DNA of 64,000 bases. Origin: Olavius sp. associated proteobacterium Delta 1. GTDB taxonomy: Bacteria; Desulfobacterota; Desulfobacteria; Desulfobacterales; JAFDCJ01. Position numbers and translations under genes: made by a program. This document shows, one piece after another, positions 8,322 through 15,691 of this stretch. Positions within the stretch are counted from its first letter, which is position 1, and every line of letters starts with the position of its first letter. Location: positions 1 through 64,000 of the forward strand of contig CACVKW010001488.1 in NCBI GenBank assembly GCA_902749685.1. Direction: 5' to 3'. The notes below the pieces were generated by a model. It did not search any database. It saw only the letters and a program-made list of their open reading frames with translations, and was not told the DNA's origin.

Positions 8322-10250
8322 ATGTCAAAAATAAAAATTTTACCGGAAATCCTTTCCAACAAAATTGCCGCCGGTGAGGTGGTCGAGCGGCCGGCTTCGG
8401 TGGTCAAGGAACTGGTGGAAAACTCGCTGGATGCCGGTAGCACACGGATTATGGTTGACATTGCCCAGGGCGGACGATCGTTGATCCGGATTTCCGACAA
8501 CGGCAGCGGAATGAGCCGTGACGACGCCCTGCTGGCGCTCGAGCGTTATGCCACCAGCAAAATTTACAAGGACCAGGACCTGTTTTCGATCAATACCCTC
8601 GGCTTTAGAGGCGAAGCACTGCCCAGTATCGCATCGGTTGCGCGGTTTAGCCTGGTAAGCCGGGATGAATCCGCCGATGCCGGGACCGAGATTGTGGTGG
8701 AGGGCGGTAGAATTAAAAATGTGGTCGAGGTCGGCGCCCCCCGGGGCACGATGGTGTCGGTTAGACAGCTTTTTTTCAACACACCGGCCAGACGCAAATT
8801 TTTAAAAACAATCGGCACGGAAATGGGCCACATTGCAGACCGGATCGCCAGCATTGCGCTGGGGCATTGCGGGGTTCAGTTCCGGCTGAGCCACAACGAT
8901 ATAATCGTTAAAAATTGGCTGATGACTGCCGAACCCTTTGATCGGATTGTTGATGTTCTGGGCACCGATCTCAAAAACGACCTGCTTGCCATCGATTCTC
9001 AGACCGACAGCATATCTATTACCGGCTGGATCGCCTCACCCCGGGCGAATCGTCGTACGTCCCGGGCGATATACCTTTACGTCAACGGTCGATTTGTGCG
9101 CGACCGAATTGTGCAGCATGCTTTATTTGAAGGCTACGCCCAGCGCCTGGTCAAAGGCCAGTTCCCGGTTGCAGTCATTTTTATCAACGTGCCGTTTGAC
9201 GAAGTGGATGTCAATGTGCATCCCACCAAAAACGAAGTCCGCTTTGCCCGCCAAAAAGACGTTCACGAGGCCGTCAGGCAAACGGTGGCGCAGACCCTGT
9301 ATGAGATGGACCGACCCGGTTGGGAACCGACCGGCACTTCAGGCGATTCGGGGAATCAGGCAACGCAGCAGGTTGCGGAAGCAAAGATGATGGAATTCGG
9401 AATTCGGAATTCGGAAGTTGGAATGCGGAATGCGGAAGTTGGAACCAGGGAATTAGAATTCGGGAGGAAGAATACGGAATTCGGAAATAAGTCGGCGCAT
9501 GATAGTACTTCTGAGTGGCAGCGTATTTCTGATTTTCAGGGTCAAACATCAAAAGTTGAACATCCAGCAATTTCGACCGAACCCGCCCCCCGCAGCTCGC
9601 AACCCCCAACCCGGATCCCGTACCCCACATCCCGTTCATCCCAGGCTTCAATCTGGCAGAAAAAACGATTTGGCGACATGCGGGTGATCGGACAGCTGCA
9701 CAACACGTATATCGTCTGTGAGGCCGAGGCGGGATTGATATTAATTGACCAGCATGCCGCCCATGAACGCATTCTTTTTGAGATGTTCAGCGCCCGGTCT
9801 GCCGACCGGAAGCCATCGGTCCAAAGACTGCTGGTGCCGGAAACCATCGAGCTGGGCTTTCGCGAGGCCGGTGTTCTGGCAAAGATTCTATTGGATTTAA
9901 AAGAACTCGGACTGGAGATCGAGCCCTTCGGGGGCAACACTTTCGTGGTCAAGGCCGTACCGGTGCTGCTGGCCGAGCGTCAGGTGAAGCCGCTGATCAT
10001 CGAAATTGTTGAAAAAATCGTGGAGATTGGCGCGGCCCCCGGCCTGGCGGAAGCGCTGGATAAATGCCGCATGATCATGGCCTGTCACGGTGCCATCCGG
10101 GCCAACCAGGCCCTGAGCGAGAAGCAGATCAAGGGAATGTTGAATCAGTTGGATGACTGCCACAACCCTTCCCACTGTCCCCACGGACGCCCCACCTGGC
10201 TGCGCTGGGAGCTGCGAACGCTGGAGAAGTCGTTTAAACGGGTTGTTTGA
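8322..10250 (+). CDS. mutL: DNA mismatch repair protein MutL
   Basis: Mismatch-repair ATPase and nicking endonuclease that couples MutS recognition to strand removal. The N-terminal GHKL ATPase spans about residues 1-330: KIAAGEVVERPASVVKELVE, the ATP-site DNGSGM, GFRGEALPSI and DVNVHPTKNEVRF. The C-terminal dimerisation domain holds DQHAAHERILFE near residue 476, an exact DQHA-x2-E-x4-E endonuclease metal motif, with ACHGAIRA and CPHGRP further on, so this is a nicking-type MutL, as expected in a genome without MutH. The linker (about 336-443) is largely encoded by spacer-type repeats in frame (see 9392-9487). Total length 642 aa is normal. It may be cotranscribed with the small gene upstream. 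Confidence 0.95.
   Translation: MSKIKILPEILSNKIAAGEVVERPASVVKELVENSLDAGSTRIMVDIAQGGRSLIRISDNGSGMSRDDALLALERYATSKIYKDQDLFSINTLGFRGEALPSIASVARFSLVSRDESADAGTEIVVEGGRIKNVVEVGAPRGTMVSVRQLFFNTPARRKFLKTIGTEMGHIADRIASIALGHCGVQFRLSHNDIIVKNWLMTAEPFDRIVDVLGTDLKNDLLAIDSQTDSISITGWIASPRANRRTSRAIYLYVNGRFVRDRIVQHALFEGYAQRLVKGQFPVAVIFINVPFDEVDVNVHPTKNEVRFARQKDVHEAVRQTVAQTLYEMDRPGWEPTGTSGDSGNQATQQVAEAKMMEFGIRNSEVGMRNAEVGTRELEFGRKNTEFGNKSAHDSTSEWQRISDFQGQTSKVEHPAISTEPAPRSSQPPTRIPYPTSRSSQASIWQKKRFGDMRVIGQLHNTYIVCEAEAGLILIDQHAAHERILFEMFSARSADRKPSVQRLLVPETIELGFREAGVLAKILLDLKELGLEIEPFGGNTFVVKAVPVLLAERQVKPLIIEIVEKIVEIGAAPGLAEALDKCRMIMACHGAIRANQALSEKQIKGMLNQLDDCHNPSHCPHGRPTWLRWELRTLEKSFKRVV
9392..9487 (+). repeat. 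GGAATTCGGAAGTTGGAATGC repeat inside the mutL linker
   Basis: Tandem GGAATTCGGAA, GGAAGTTGGAATGCGGAATG-like units occur in frame within mutL and encode a repeated E-(F/V)-G-x-R-N-(S/A)-E pattern at about residues 357-389. The same family lies in spacers at 5919-5950 and 42144-42190. A second block at 9584-9640, rich in ACCCC, looks like another spacer family and encodes Pro/Arg/Ser-rich linker. Confidence 0.8.
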
Positions 10251-10374
10251 CCCCCAAAAATGGGAATTATTGGTTATTGGTAAACGAGGATATAATCAAC
10301 ATCGTAACAATTTAGATGTTAGAAAGAAGCCACAAATTAACACGAATTTATTTTTTCATTGACATTTTTTTTTA

Positions 10375-10418
10375 GGTCATCATGACCATAATATTTCAAG
10401 TCAGGAGAAAAGTCCTGA
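10375..10418 (+). promoter_or_regulatory. Palindromes over the antitoxin start, candidate operator
   Basis: GGTCATCATGACC (10375-10387) is a perfect palindrome containing the ATG at 10382. TCAGGAGAAAAGTCCTGA (10401-10418) is a 6-bp-stem inverted repeat that includes an AGGAG sequence. TTGACA sits at 10359-10364. Phd-type antitoxins repress their own promoter through short palindromes, so autoregulation here is likely. Confidence 0.45.
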
Positions 10419-10684
10419 CCGAAGAAACAGTAAATGTAGCAGAAGCCAAAAAACATTTTTCAGAACTTTTAGGCCAAGTGGCGTTCGGCAAAAAACACAT
10501 TCTGATTACAAAAAGAGGCCAGCCGATGGCCCGCCTGGTTCCTGCCGACGATATCAATATGCACCTGAGTCAAGCAAGAGGGTGGCTGGAAAATGATGAC
10601 CCCTTTTTTGATGAAATAGATCGAATAATACAAAATCGAACGAAGCATGTGCCAAGAGTTTTAAAAGGAACCTCCACCGAATAA
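10382..10684 (+). CDS. Phd/YefM-family antitoxin
   Basis: Type II antitoxin with the Phd/YefM fold: TVNVAEAKKHFSELLGQVAF near residues 16-35, then KKHILITKRGQPMARLVPAD, which form the DNA-binding dimer, and a variable acidic C-terminal tail that would neutralise the toxin. The 100-aa length includes an unusual N-terminal extension; homologues usually begin close to the TVNVAEAK block, and the palindrome over the ATG makes this start doubtful. AGGAG at 10403-10407 precedes a CTG at 10415, but CTG starts are rare. The stop overlaps the start of the toxin remnant by one base. The toxin has been lost, so this antitoxin is probably an orphan. Confidence 0.75.
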   Translation: MTIIFQVRRKVLTEETVNVAEAKKHFSELLGQVAFGKKHILITKRGQPMARLVPADDINMHLSQARGWLENDDPFFDEIDRIIQNRTKHVPRVLKGTSTE

Positions 10685-10880
10685 TGTACCTGCTCGATAC
10701 AAATATATTAAGTGAATTGATAAGGCGAAAACCCAATGCGCATCTATTGGCTTGAAAACGAATGATCAGTTAGGAATAGTGGGGAATTATACCAGCAAAC
10801 GGGCCTATCGCTTTGACGGCATCGATGTGTTGTCGCTGAATGATTTTTTAAAGCGTTTGCATGAAGGTGGAATCTTTTAA
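10684..10880 (+). pseudogene. PIN-domain (VapC) toxin remnant, rearranged
   Basis: ATG 10684 overlaps the antitoxin stop and opens a VapC-like N-terminus (MYLLDTNILSELIRRKPNAH, with the first PIN aspartate in LDTN) that ends at TGA 10753-10755 after 23 codons. In a shifted frame a second fragment follows to TAA 10878 (NYTSKRAYRFDGIDVLSLND), which looks like the end of a different protein that I do not recognise. The middle and the remaining catalytic acidic residues of the PIN domain are absent. Deletion between two genes is the simplest explanation. Confidence 0.7.
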
Positions 10881-10881
10881 T

Positions 10882-10911
10882 TTGACAAATCGGGTTCCTT
10901 ACCATATGGTA
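10882..10911 (+). promoter_or_regulatory. Promoter with palindromic operator for the AbrB-VapC locus
   Basis: TTGACA (10882-10887), a 17-bp spacer and TATGGT (10905-10910) form a good sigma70 promoter. The -10 lies in the perfect palindrome TACCATATGGTA (10900-10911), a natural operator for autorepression by the antitoxin. AGGAGG at 10930-10935 is 8 bp before the ATG at 10944. Confidence 0.65.
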
Positions 10912-10943
10912 TTTTTGTAAGGAGAAATCAGGAGGCCCCAGCC

Positions 10944-11177
10944 ATGCAATCCGTAATTACTTCAAAGTTTCAAACCACTATACCCAAAGGTGTTCGCGAG
11001 CGGCTCAAACTTTCTATTCACGATACCCTGGAATGGAAGGTTGATCAGGGTAAAATTGTTGTTCTGCCGGTTCAAAAAGAATTTCTAAAATACAGAAATC
11101 GAATTAAAACAGGCCCTGGTAAAATTGAGGATGACATCCATCTGGCCCGTCAGCAGAGGTTAAAAAAGTACCGGTGA
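10944..11177 (+). CDS. AbrB/MazE-family (SpoVT-AbrB) antitoxin
   Basis: A 77-aa swapped-hairpin AbrB-type DNA-binding protein: SVITSKFQTTIPKGVRERLK then DTLEWKVDQGKIVVLPV, the standard SpoVT-AbrB core in residues 3-43. The C-terminal 30 residues are charged and helical and would contact the toxin. It has a strong AGGAGG site and a promoter with a palindromic operator just upstream. Its stop overlaps the GTG start of the PIN-domain gene (GTGA, 4 bp), giving translational coupling. Together they form a type II toxin-antitoxin pair. Confidence 0.88.
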   Translation: MQSVITSKFQTTIPKGVRERLKLSIHDTLEWKVDQGKIVVLPVQKEFLKYRNRIKTGPGKIEDDIHLARQQRLKKYR

Positions 11178-11599
11178 AAAAGCTTATTGTCGACACAAAT
11201 GCGTTGATTTCTTTTGTCACAGACCGAAATCCGGTCCAGCAGCTTAAAATTGCCAAAGTGCTTGATCGTGCAGTTCAGTTGAAGGTCAGTGTGTTCTGCC
11301 CCCAGAATGTTCTGACCGAACTTGTTTATGTGATGGACACGGTTTATGGTCTCAACAAAGCCGAGATAAGGGACATCGCTAAGGATTTTGTATACTTACC
11401 GGGAGTTGAAATCATTCATGATATTAGCTTGACAACACTTTTTAGATTCTGGCCCGAAAAAGTGCCTGATTATGGCGATGCAATAATTGCAGCAATTTGC
11501 AAGGATATCAGAGGATCATCTATCGCCACCTTTGATCGAAAATTCAAGGCTAAATTAAAGCGACTTGACCTCTCTGTGTATTCTTTCGAAAAGGACTGA
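11174..11599 (+). CDS. PIN-domain ribonuclease toxin (VapC type)
   Basis: Predicted Mg-dependent RNase toxin of 141 aa. The PIN acidic residues can all be placed: Asp7 in VDTNA, Glu49 in VLTEL, Asp99/Asp102 in PDYGDAIIAA and Asp121 in TFDRKF. It therefore looks intact and probably active when free of its antitoxin. It starts at GTG 11174, overlapping the antitoxin stop by 4 bp. PIN toxins usually cut tRNA or rRNA; the target here is unknown. The gene ends 60 bp before the porin promoter. Confidence 0.88.
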   Translation: MKKLIVDTNALISFVTDRNPVQQLKIAKVLDRAVQLKVSVFCPQNVLTELVYVMDTVYGLNKAEIRDIAKDFVYLPGVEIIHDISLTTLFRFWPEKVPDYGDAIIAAICKDIRGSSIATFDRKFKAKLKRLDLSVYSFEKD

Positions 11600-11659
11600 A
11601 ACGTATCAATACGAAGTCGGGTTGTATAGGATAAAGCAGCGAGAAAATTAAAAAAAACC

Positions 11660-11688
11660 TTGACTTTACGTTTTTTACAGTCTATCAT
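11660..11688 (+). promoter_or_regulatory. Strong sigma70 promoter for the porin gene
   Basis: TTGACT (11660-11665), 17-bp spacer, TATCAT (11683-11688). Transcription from here would give a leader of about 225 nt before the porin ATG, consistent with a highly expressed outer-membrane protein. Confidence 0.6.
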
Positions 11689-11918
11689 TCAAAAAAATAC
11701 CGGCATCAGCATTTAAAAGATGACTAATATTAGGCTATTAGGCGGGGCATTCGCCCCAAACTGTTGATGCGGGTACGATTCTGCCTGGAAAGGAGGTGTA
11801 AACTTACGCAGCACAAGGCAAAACAAAATTTAAATTATTAGGCCAATTTAAATTTATTTCTGTTAAATTATCATTAGGCAAACCATTAATTAAATTTCCG
11901 TTAAGGAGGAAAATTTAG
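11689..11918 (+). other. Long 5' leader of the porin mRNA
   Basis: The leader holds a short GC hairpin (GGGGC-ATTC-GCCCC, 11744-11757), then AAAGGAGGTG at 11788-11797, a near-perfect Shine-Dalgarno with no usable start codon after it. AT-rich sequence follows, and then the real AAGGAGG site about 8 bp before the ATG at 11919. Post-transcriptional control through this leader is possible but not shown. Confidence 0.45.
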
Positions 11919-13061
11919 ATGAAGAAATTGACGATATTTATCGCAGCAATCGCGCTGGTATGCTTTAGCGTACCGGCCATGGCAGTGGATTGGAACTTTT
12001 ACGGCAGCGCCCGTATGGCCACTTTTTATGTATCCGATGACCTCGGTGACGCTACAACCACTGGCGGCGATGATGGAGACACCGAAATTCAATGGGACCT
12101 TCAGGGAAACAGCCGTCTCGGTGCCAACGTCAAAGCCGAAAATATCAAGGGCCAGGTCGAACTTGGACTCAAAGGCAACGGCTCCGGCGATGTGGATGTC
12201 GGAACCCGTCGAATTTACGGCGTGTGGGATTTCGGCTCCGGCTGGATGAAAGTTGGCAAAGACTATACCCCGACTTCCCAGTTCATCTCCGGTCAGGTCT
12301 TTGACGCTGACCTCGGCCTGCTGGGTGTGGGTACCAACTACGCCAACCGGGTGGGCCAGGTCGCTTTCGGCTTCGGTGGGTTTGAGGTCGCTTTGATAAG
12401 CGTCGATACCCGCAACGTGGAGGCTGAATTCGTACTCGCCGGTACGACATTTAACATCTCGGATGGCGATGTCGACAAGTACCTGCCCAAAATCGAAGCC
12501 AAATGGGGTATGAGCTATGATGCCTGGAACTTTGGCCTGATGGGTGGGGTAAACATGTTTACGGTCCAGGATGTCGTTTCCTCGGTCGACGGCGACAAAA
12601 ACGACATCGATGTGACCTCCTATATCCTGGGCGGCGACGCCGGCTTCAACTTTGGTCCGGGCTATGTCAAGGCAGCTGTCAGCTACGGCCAGAACATCGG
12701 AACCGCCGGCTGGAGCCTGCCGGGCAACCGCAATCAAGCCGCTTATGCCGAATGGGACGGCGACGATGACATCGAGAGTGTCGCCAGCTTCCAGGGCGCT
12801 CTGGTGGGTGGCCTGAAAGTCAGCGACATGCTGAGCTTCGAGGCCGGTCTTGGCTATCGCTCGGATGATCCGGATTCAGACTATCCGTTGGGTGACGAAA
12901 AATCAAATCAAATGGCTGTTTACGTGCAAAGCGTGATTGCCCTGGCGCCGGGCGTCTATGTCATCCCCGAAGTTGGTTACTTCGACGGCGGCAAAACATA
13001 TTCCGACACCGATGCGACCACGACTTTCTACCTGGGTGGCAAATGGCAGATCAACTTCTAA
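11919..13061 (+). CDS. Outer-membrane porin
   Basis: A 380-aa beta-barrel protein with a clear signal peptide (MKKLTIFIAAIALVCFSVPA, cleavage after AMA at residue 22). The mature chain has alternating hydrophobic/polar strands, Gly/aromatic rich, starting DWNFYGSARMATFY, and ends in FYLGGKWQINF with the C-terminal Phe recognised by the BAM complex. It resembles the porins abundant in sulfate-reducing Desulfobacterota, which form general diffusion channels. The coding region is visibly richer in GC and in favoured codons than its neighbours, suggesting high expression. It has its own promoter, an AAGGAGG site and a strong terminator, so it is monocistronic. Solute preference cannot be told. 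Confidence 0.88.
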   Translation: MKKLTIFIAAIALVCFSVPAMAVDWNFYGSARMATFYVSDDLGDATTTGGDDGDTEIQWDLQGNSRLGANVKAENIKGQVELGLKGNGSGDVDVGTRRIYGVWDFGSGWMKVGKDYTPTSQFISGQVFDADLGLLGVGTNYANRVGQVAFGFGGFEVALISVDTRNVEAEFVLAGTTFNISDGDVDKYLPKIEAKWGMSYDAWNFGLMGGVNMFTVQDVVSSVDGDKNDIDVTSYILGGDAGFNFGPGYVKAAVSYGQNIGTAGWSLPGNRNQAAYAEWDGDDDIESVASFQGALVGGLKVSDMLSFEAGLGYRSDDPDSDYPLGDEKSNQMAVYVQSVIALAPGVYVIPEVGYFDGGKTYSDTDATTTFYLGGKWQINF

Positions 13062-13099
13062 GCCGTTTGTAACCGTTTAGTCGTAATAAAAATAATAAA

Positions 13100-13127
13100 A
13101 CCGGGGCCCAAGGCCCCGGTTTTTTTA
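13100..13127 (+). terminator. Rho-independent terminator of the porin gene
   Basis: CCGGGGCC-CAA-GGCCCCGG forms a very stable GC stem, followed by seven T residues, beginning 38 bp after the porin stop. Confidence 0.92.
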
Positions 13128-13508
13128 TGCCAAAATGATGAATTCGCAAAAAGGCGAATTCATTATGGGTTTAGTTTAAACCAATTTTTAATTTGTCATA
13201 TCACGATCCTGTAGAGTCTTCCGCCTTATTACCTATTGCAACTTGGCACCAGTCATCCACTTCCAATAAATATTTCTCCTAGCCGCAAAGCAGCACGGGA
13301 TTATCTGGAAGGAAAGAAAAATGAAGAAGATCAAACTCCCATATCCAGCATTCTGCATCGTCAGGTAAACTGTCGGTTATTTGAAAGACCCAAGTCAAAT
13401 TAACGTTCCATGATGTTGTGCATTAAGGTCAGTTTAATGGTTAGTGGGGTGGTTTCTGCGTTCTGCATTCCTGAAATCCGAAACCCGACCCCTGAAACCT
13501 TCAGATGA
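13128..13508. other. Intergenic region between convergent porin and VCBS genes
   Basis: Holds the inverted repeat ATGAATTCGC-AAAAAG-GCGAATTCAT (arms 13138-13147 and 13154-13163), then GGTTTAGTTTAAACC, and near 13455-13505 spacer-type TTCTGCGTTCTGCATTCC and CCGAAACCCGACCCCTGAAACC units. No gene was recognised in these 380 bp. Confidence 0.55.
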
Positions 13509-15224
13509 CTATGATTCCGGTTGTTGCGGGCTGGTCAGCTCGTAGCCGATAATGGTGCTTTTGGCCTCGCTAATCAGGGCCACCCGCCCTTCTTTGAGAA
13601 CCAGGGCGGCGATAAGTTCATCCTGCCCGTCGTTGTCAAAGTCGCCCACGTTAAAATCCTGGATGTAACCGGACAACTGACGGGTTTTCCAACGCGGTGA
13701 CAGACCCACGCTATCCCAGGTGTAGCCCGCAATGTAAGTCTTGGTGAAATACCTGAGTTCCTTTAGGGTACTGCTGGTCAAATCGTGGTTTTGAACGGCA
13801 ATGACCTCGCTTTCCTTGGTGGTCTTGTTGTGCCACACCACCAGCCGCAAGGGAAAATACCACTTGTTTTCAACCTGTCCCCGATAATCCCAGGGAAGGC
13901 TGGCATACAGCATGCTGCCGCCGAAACGCTCGCGGTTGTCCCAGCGGGTGTCGCCGGATGGATCGATGACCCGGATACGATCGTCATCTCTGTAAGCTAT
14001 GGCCGTTTCCTGGCCGCTGTTTAAGACATCGCCGACGGTTAAGCCCATCAGATTTGTATTGCGAGGAGTTTTGATCGGATCGGTGGGGATATAATCCCCA
14101 CTTTGCCATTTCATTTCATAAATTGCGCCCGCAGAGGGTTTACCGACCTTGGGTCGCTGGCCGAGCAATATCCTGCCGCGGTCGGGGGTGACCGCCACCC
14201 GGTAATAGTGACGGCTGCTATCGATTATTTTACTGAACTTTTTGCCATTATACTCTAGCACATATGAGTTGACGACCTTGTGATCGGCATTCAGGCTGGT
14301 GACAAAAATCTCGGCAAAACCGTTTTCATTGATATCGGCAGTGTCCACACCGATCAGGTACTTGTTGATACTTTCCTTGATTTCGGCGGTCTTGCGAAAT
14401 GCACCGCCTTCGGAACGAAAAATAAGCACGGTATGGGGCGCGATCGTCACAGTTTCAATTTTTCCGTCGCCGTCCACATCCCCCAGGGCAACTCCATTGA
14501 TCCGGTGGTTGAAACTGGCACTTCTCCAAATCTGCGGCTGGGATTCCCGAGTTGCACCGCGATCGATACCCAGAGTTGAAACACCTTCGCTTTTGTCTTG
14601 GGTGATGAACCCGTCATCCTGGAGGACTTTTTCCGGATGGTCGTGCACGCGTGATTTTTTGGGCGGCGGCTTGGCGGTCGGTGCGGCTGCTGCGGCTGCG
14701 GGCGCTTTTGCCGTCGCGGAGACCTGGGCACGGCCGAACATTCTGTCATTGATATCGGCTGCAATCAGGTTGATCTTGGTAATCACAGCACCCAGATCCT
14801 GGCTCTGGTCGAAAAAGGTCAAGGCTGTTCTGGCGCCGGCAATATCAACCAGCTTGGCATCGATGCTCACATTTTCTCCCAGCACCGTCAAACTGCCAAA
14901 AAGAACGAAATCGACGTTAAGACGGTTGCCGATCCGGCGGGCCGTGGTCTCATTGATGTTGCCGGATGCTGCCTCGGTTTTAACAGCCCCTTCAATCTGT
15001 TCCCGGCTGAGCACCTCCACCCGGCCTTCGCTGGACAGCCGCGAGGTGAGCATGTCAAATATGCCTTCCTTTAGAAATGACAGATCTTGTGCGGAATTGA
15101 TTTTAAAGGGCAGCAGGGCCATGCGTTTGGGATCGGCCGCGATTGAATTAATGTTGCTGAAGAAAACCGTTAATAAAAGGCTTATAAAAATATAGCGTAT
15201 TTTTACAGATATTAATCTTTTCAC
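13509..15224 (-). CDS. TolB-like (CsgG/FlgO-type) N-terminal domain plus VCBS/FG-GAP repeats
   Basis: Predicted exported protein of 571 aa. Residues 1-30 form a signal peptide or N-anchor ending near SNINSIAADP. Residues 33-165 match the TolB-like/CsgG type domain that assembles short-lived periplasmic complexes (MALLPFKINSAQDLSFLKEG, LNVDFVLFGSLTVLGENVSI). An Ala/Pro linker follows. The rest carries several VCBS/FG-GAP calcium-loop motifs (GDVDGDGKIE, DINENGFAE, GDFDNDGQDEL), the pattern of a beta-propeller. The gene is alone on the minus strand, upstream of nothing obvious in the same direction until gatB. Families with this layout occur in Desulfobacterota, but function is not established. 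Confidence 0.8.
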   Translation of the reverse strand: MKRLISVKIRYIFISLLLTVFFSNINSIAADPKRMALLPFKINSAQDLSFLKEGIFDMLTSRLSSEGRVEVLSREQIEGAVKTEAASGNINETTARRIGNRLNVDFVLFGSLTVLGENVSIDAKLVDIAGARTALTFFDQSQDLGAVITKINLIAADINDRMFGRAQVSATAKAPAAAAAAPTAKPPPKKSRVHDHPEKVLQDDGFITQDKSEGVSTLGIDRGATRESQPQIWRSASFNHRINGVALGDVDGDGKIETVTIAPHTVLIFRSEGGAFRKTAEIKESINKYLIGVDTADINENGFAEIFVTSLNADHKVVNSYVLEYNGKKFSKIIDSSRHYYRVAVTPDRGRILLGQRPKVGKPSAGAIYEMKWQSGDYIPTDPIKTPRNTNLMGLTVGDVLNSGQETAIAYRDDDRIRVIDPSGDTRWDNRERFGGSMLYASLPWDYRGQVENKWYFPLRLVVWHNKTTKESEVIAVQNHDLTSSTLKELRYFTKTYIAGYTWDSVGLSPRWKTRQLSGYIQDFNVGDFDNDGQDELIAALVLKEGRVALISEAKSTIIGYELTSPQQPES

Positions 15225-15372
15225 CGGGAATATCCTTTGATTTTTTTGTCTCTGAATTCAAACTATCTATATATTATATCTGACGGACAATTTCTATTTA
15301 ATGTATAAACACAATCATATGTGCCAATGCTAATACCCGTTAAACTATGTTTTAAAAAACCCATCATTGTAA

Positions 15373-15407
15373 GTTGGGTTGATCCGGCCTAGGCTGAGAA
15401 ACCCAAC
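15373..15407. repeat. Interspersed inverted repeat beside the heptamer array
   Basis: GTTGGGTT (15373-15380) pairs with AACCCAAC (15400-15407), with the palindrome GCCTAGGC between them. It resembles dispersed GTTGGGTTTC palindromes of other bacterial genomes. There is no U-run, so it is not a clear terminator. Confidence 0.55.
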
Positions 15408-15410
15408 AAA

Positions 15411-15691
15411 CATCCAGTATCCAGCATCCAGTATCCAGCATCCAGTATCCAGCATCCAGCATCCAGCATCCAGCATCCAGCATCCAGCATCCAGCATCCA
15501 GTATCCAGTATCCAGTATCCAGCATCCAGCATCCAGTATCCAGCATCCAGTATCCAGCATCCAGTATCCAGTATCCAGCATCCAGCATCCAGTATCCAGC
15601 ATCCAGCATCCAGTATCCAGTATCCAGTATCCAGCATCCAGCATCCAGCATCCAGCATCCAGTATCCAGCATCCAGCCTCAAGCATCCAGC
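15411..15691. repeat. Heptamer tandem array, (ATCCAGC/ATCCAGT) x about 40
   Basis: About 280 bp made entirely of the 7-bp unit ATCCAGY, the last base alternating irregularly between C and T. Because 7 is not a multiple of 3 and no frame yields a stop, all six frames stay open and give artificial 7-residue protein repeats. The array ends inside the 3' end of gatB: the last codons and stop of GatB are read from the outermost unit. Confidence 0.95.

Noticed and set aside
11901-12737. 278-codon minus-strand frame inside the porin gene
   Set aside because: It is the antisense of a clear beta-barrel gene with signal peptide, ribosome-binding site, promoter and terminator.
14299-15195. 298-codon plus-strand frame opposite the TolB/VCBS gene
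   Set aside because: The minus-strand gene has recognised domains; the plus-strand translation is low-complexity and matches nothing known to me.
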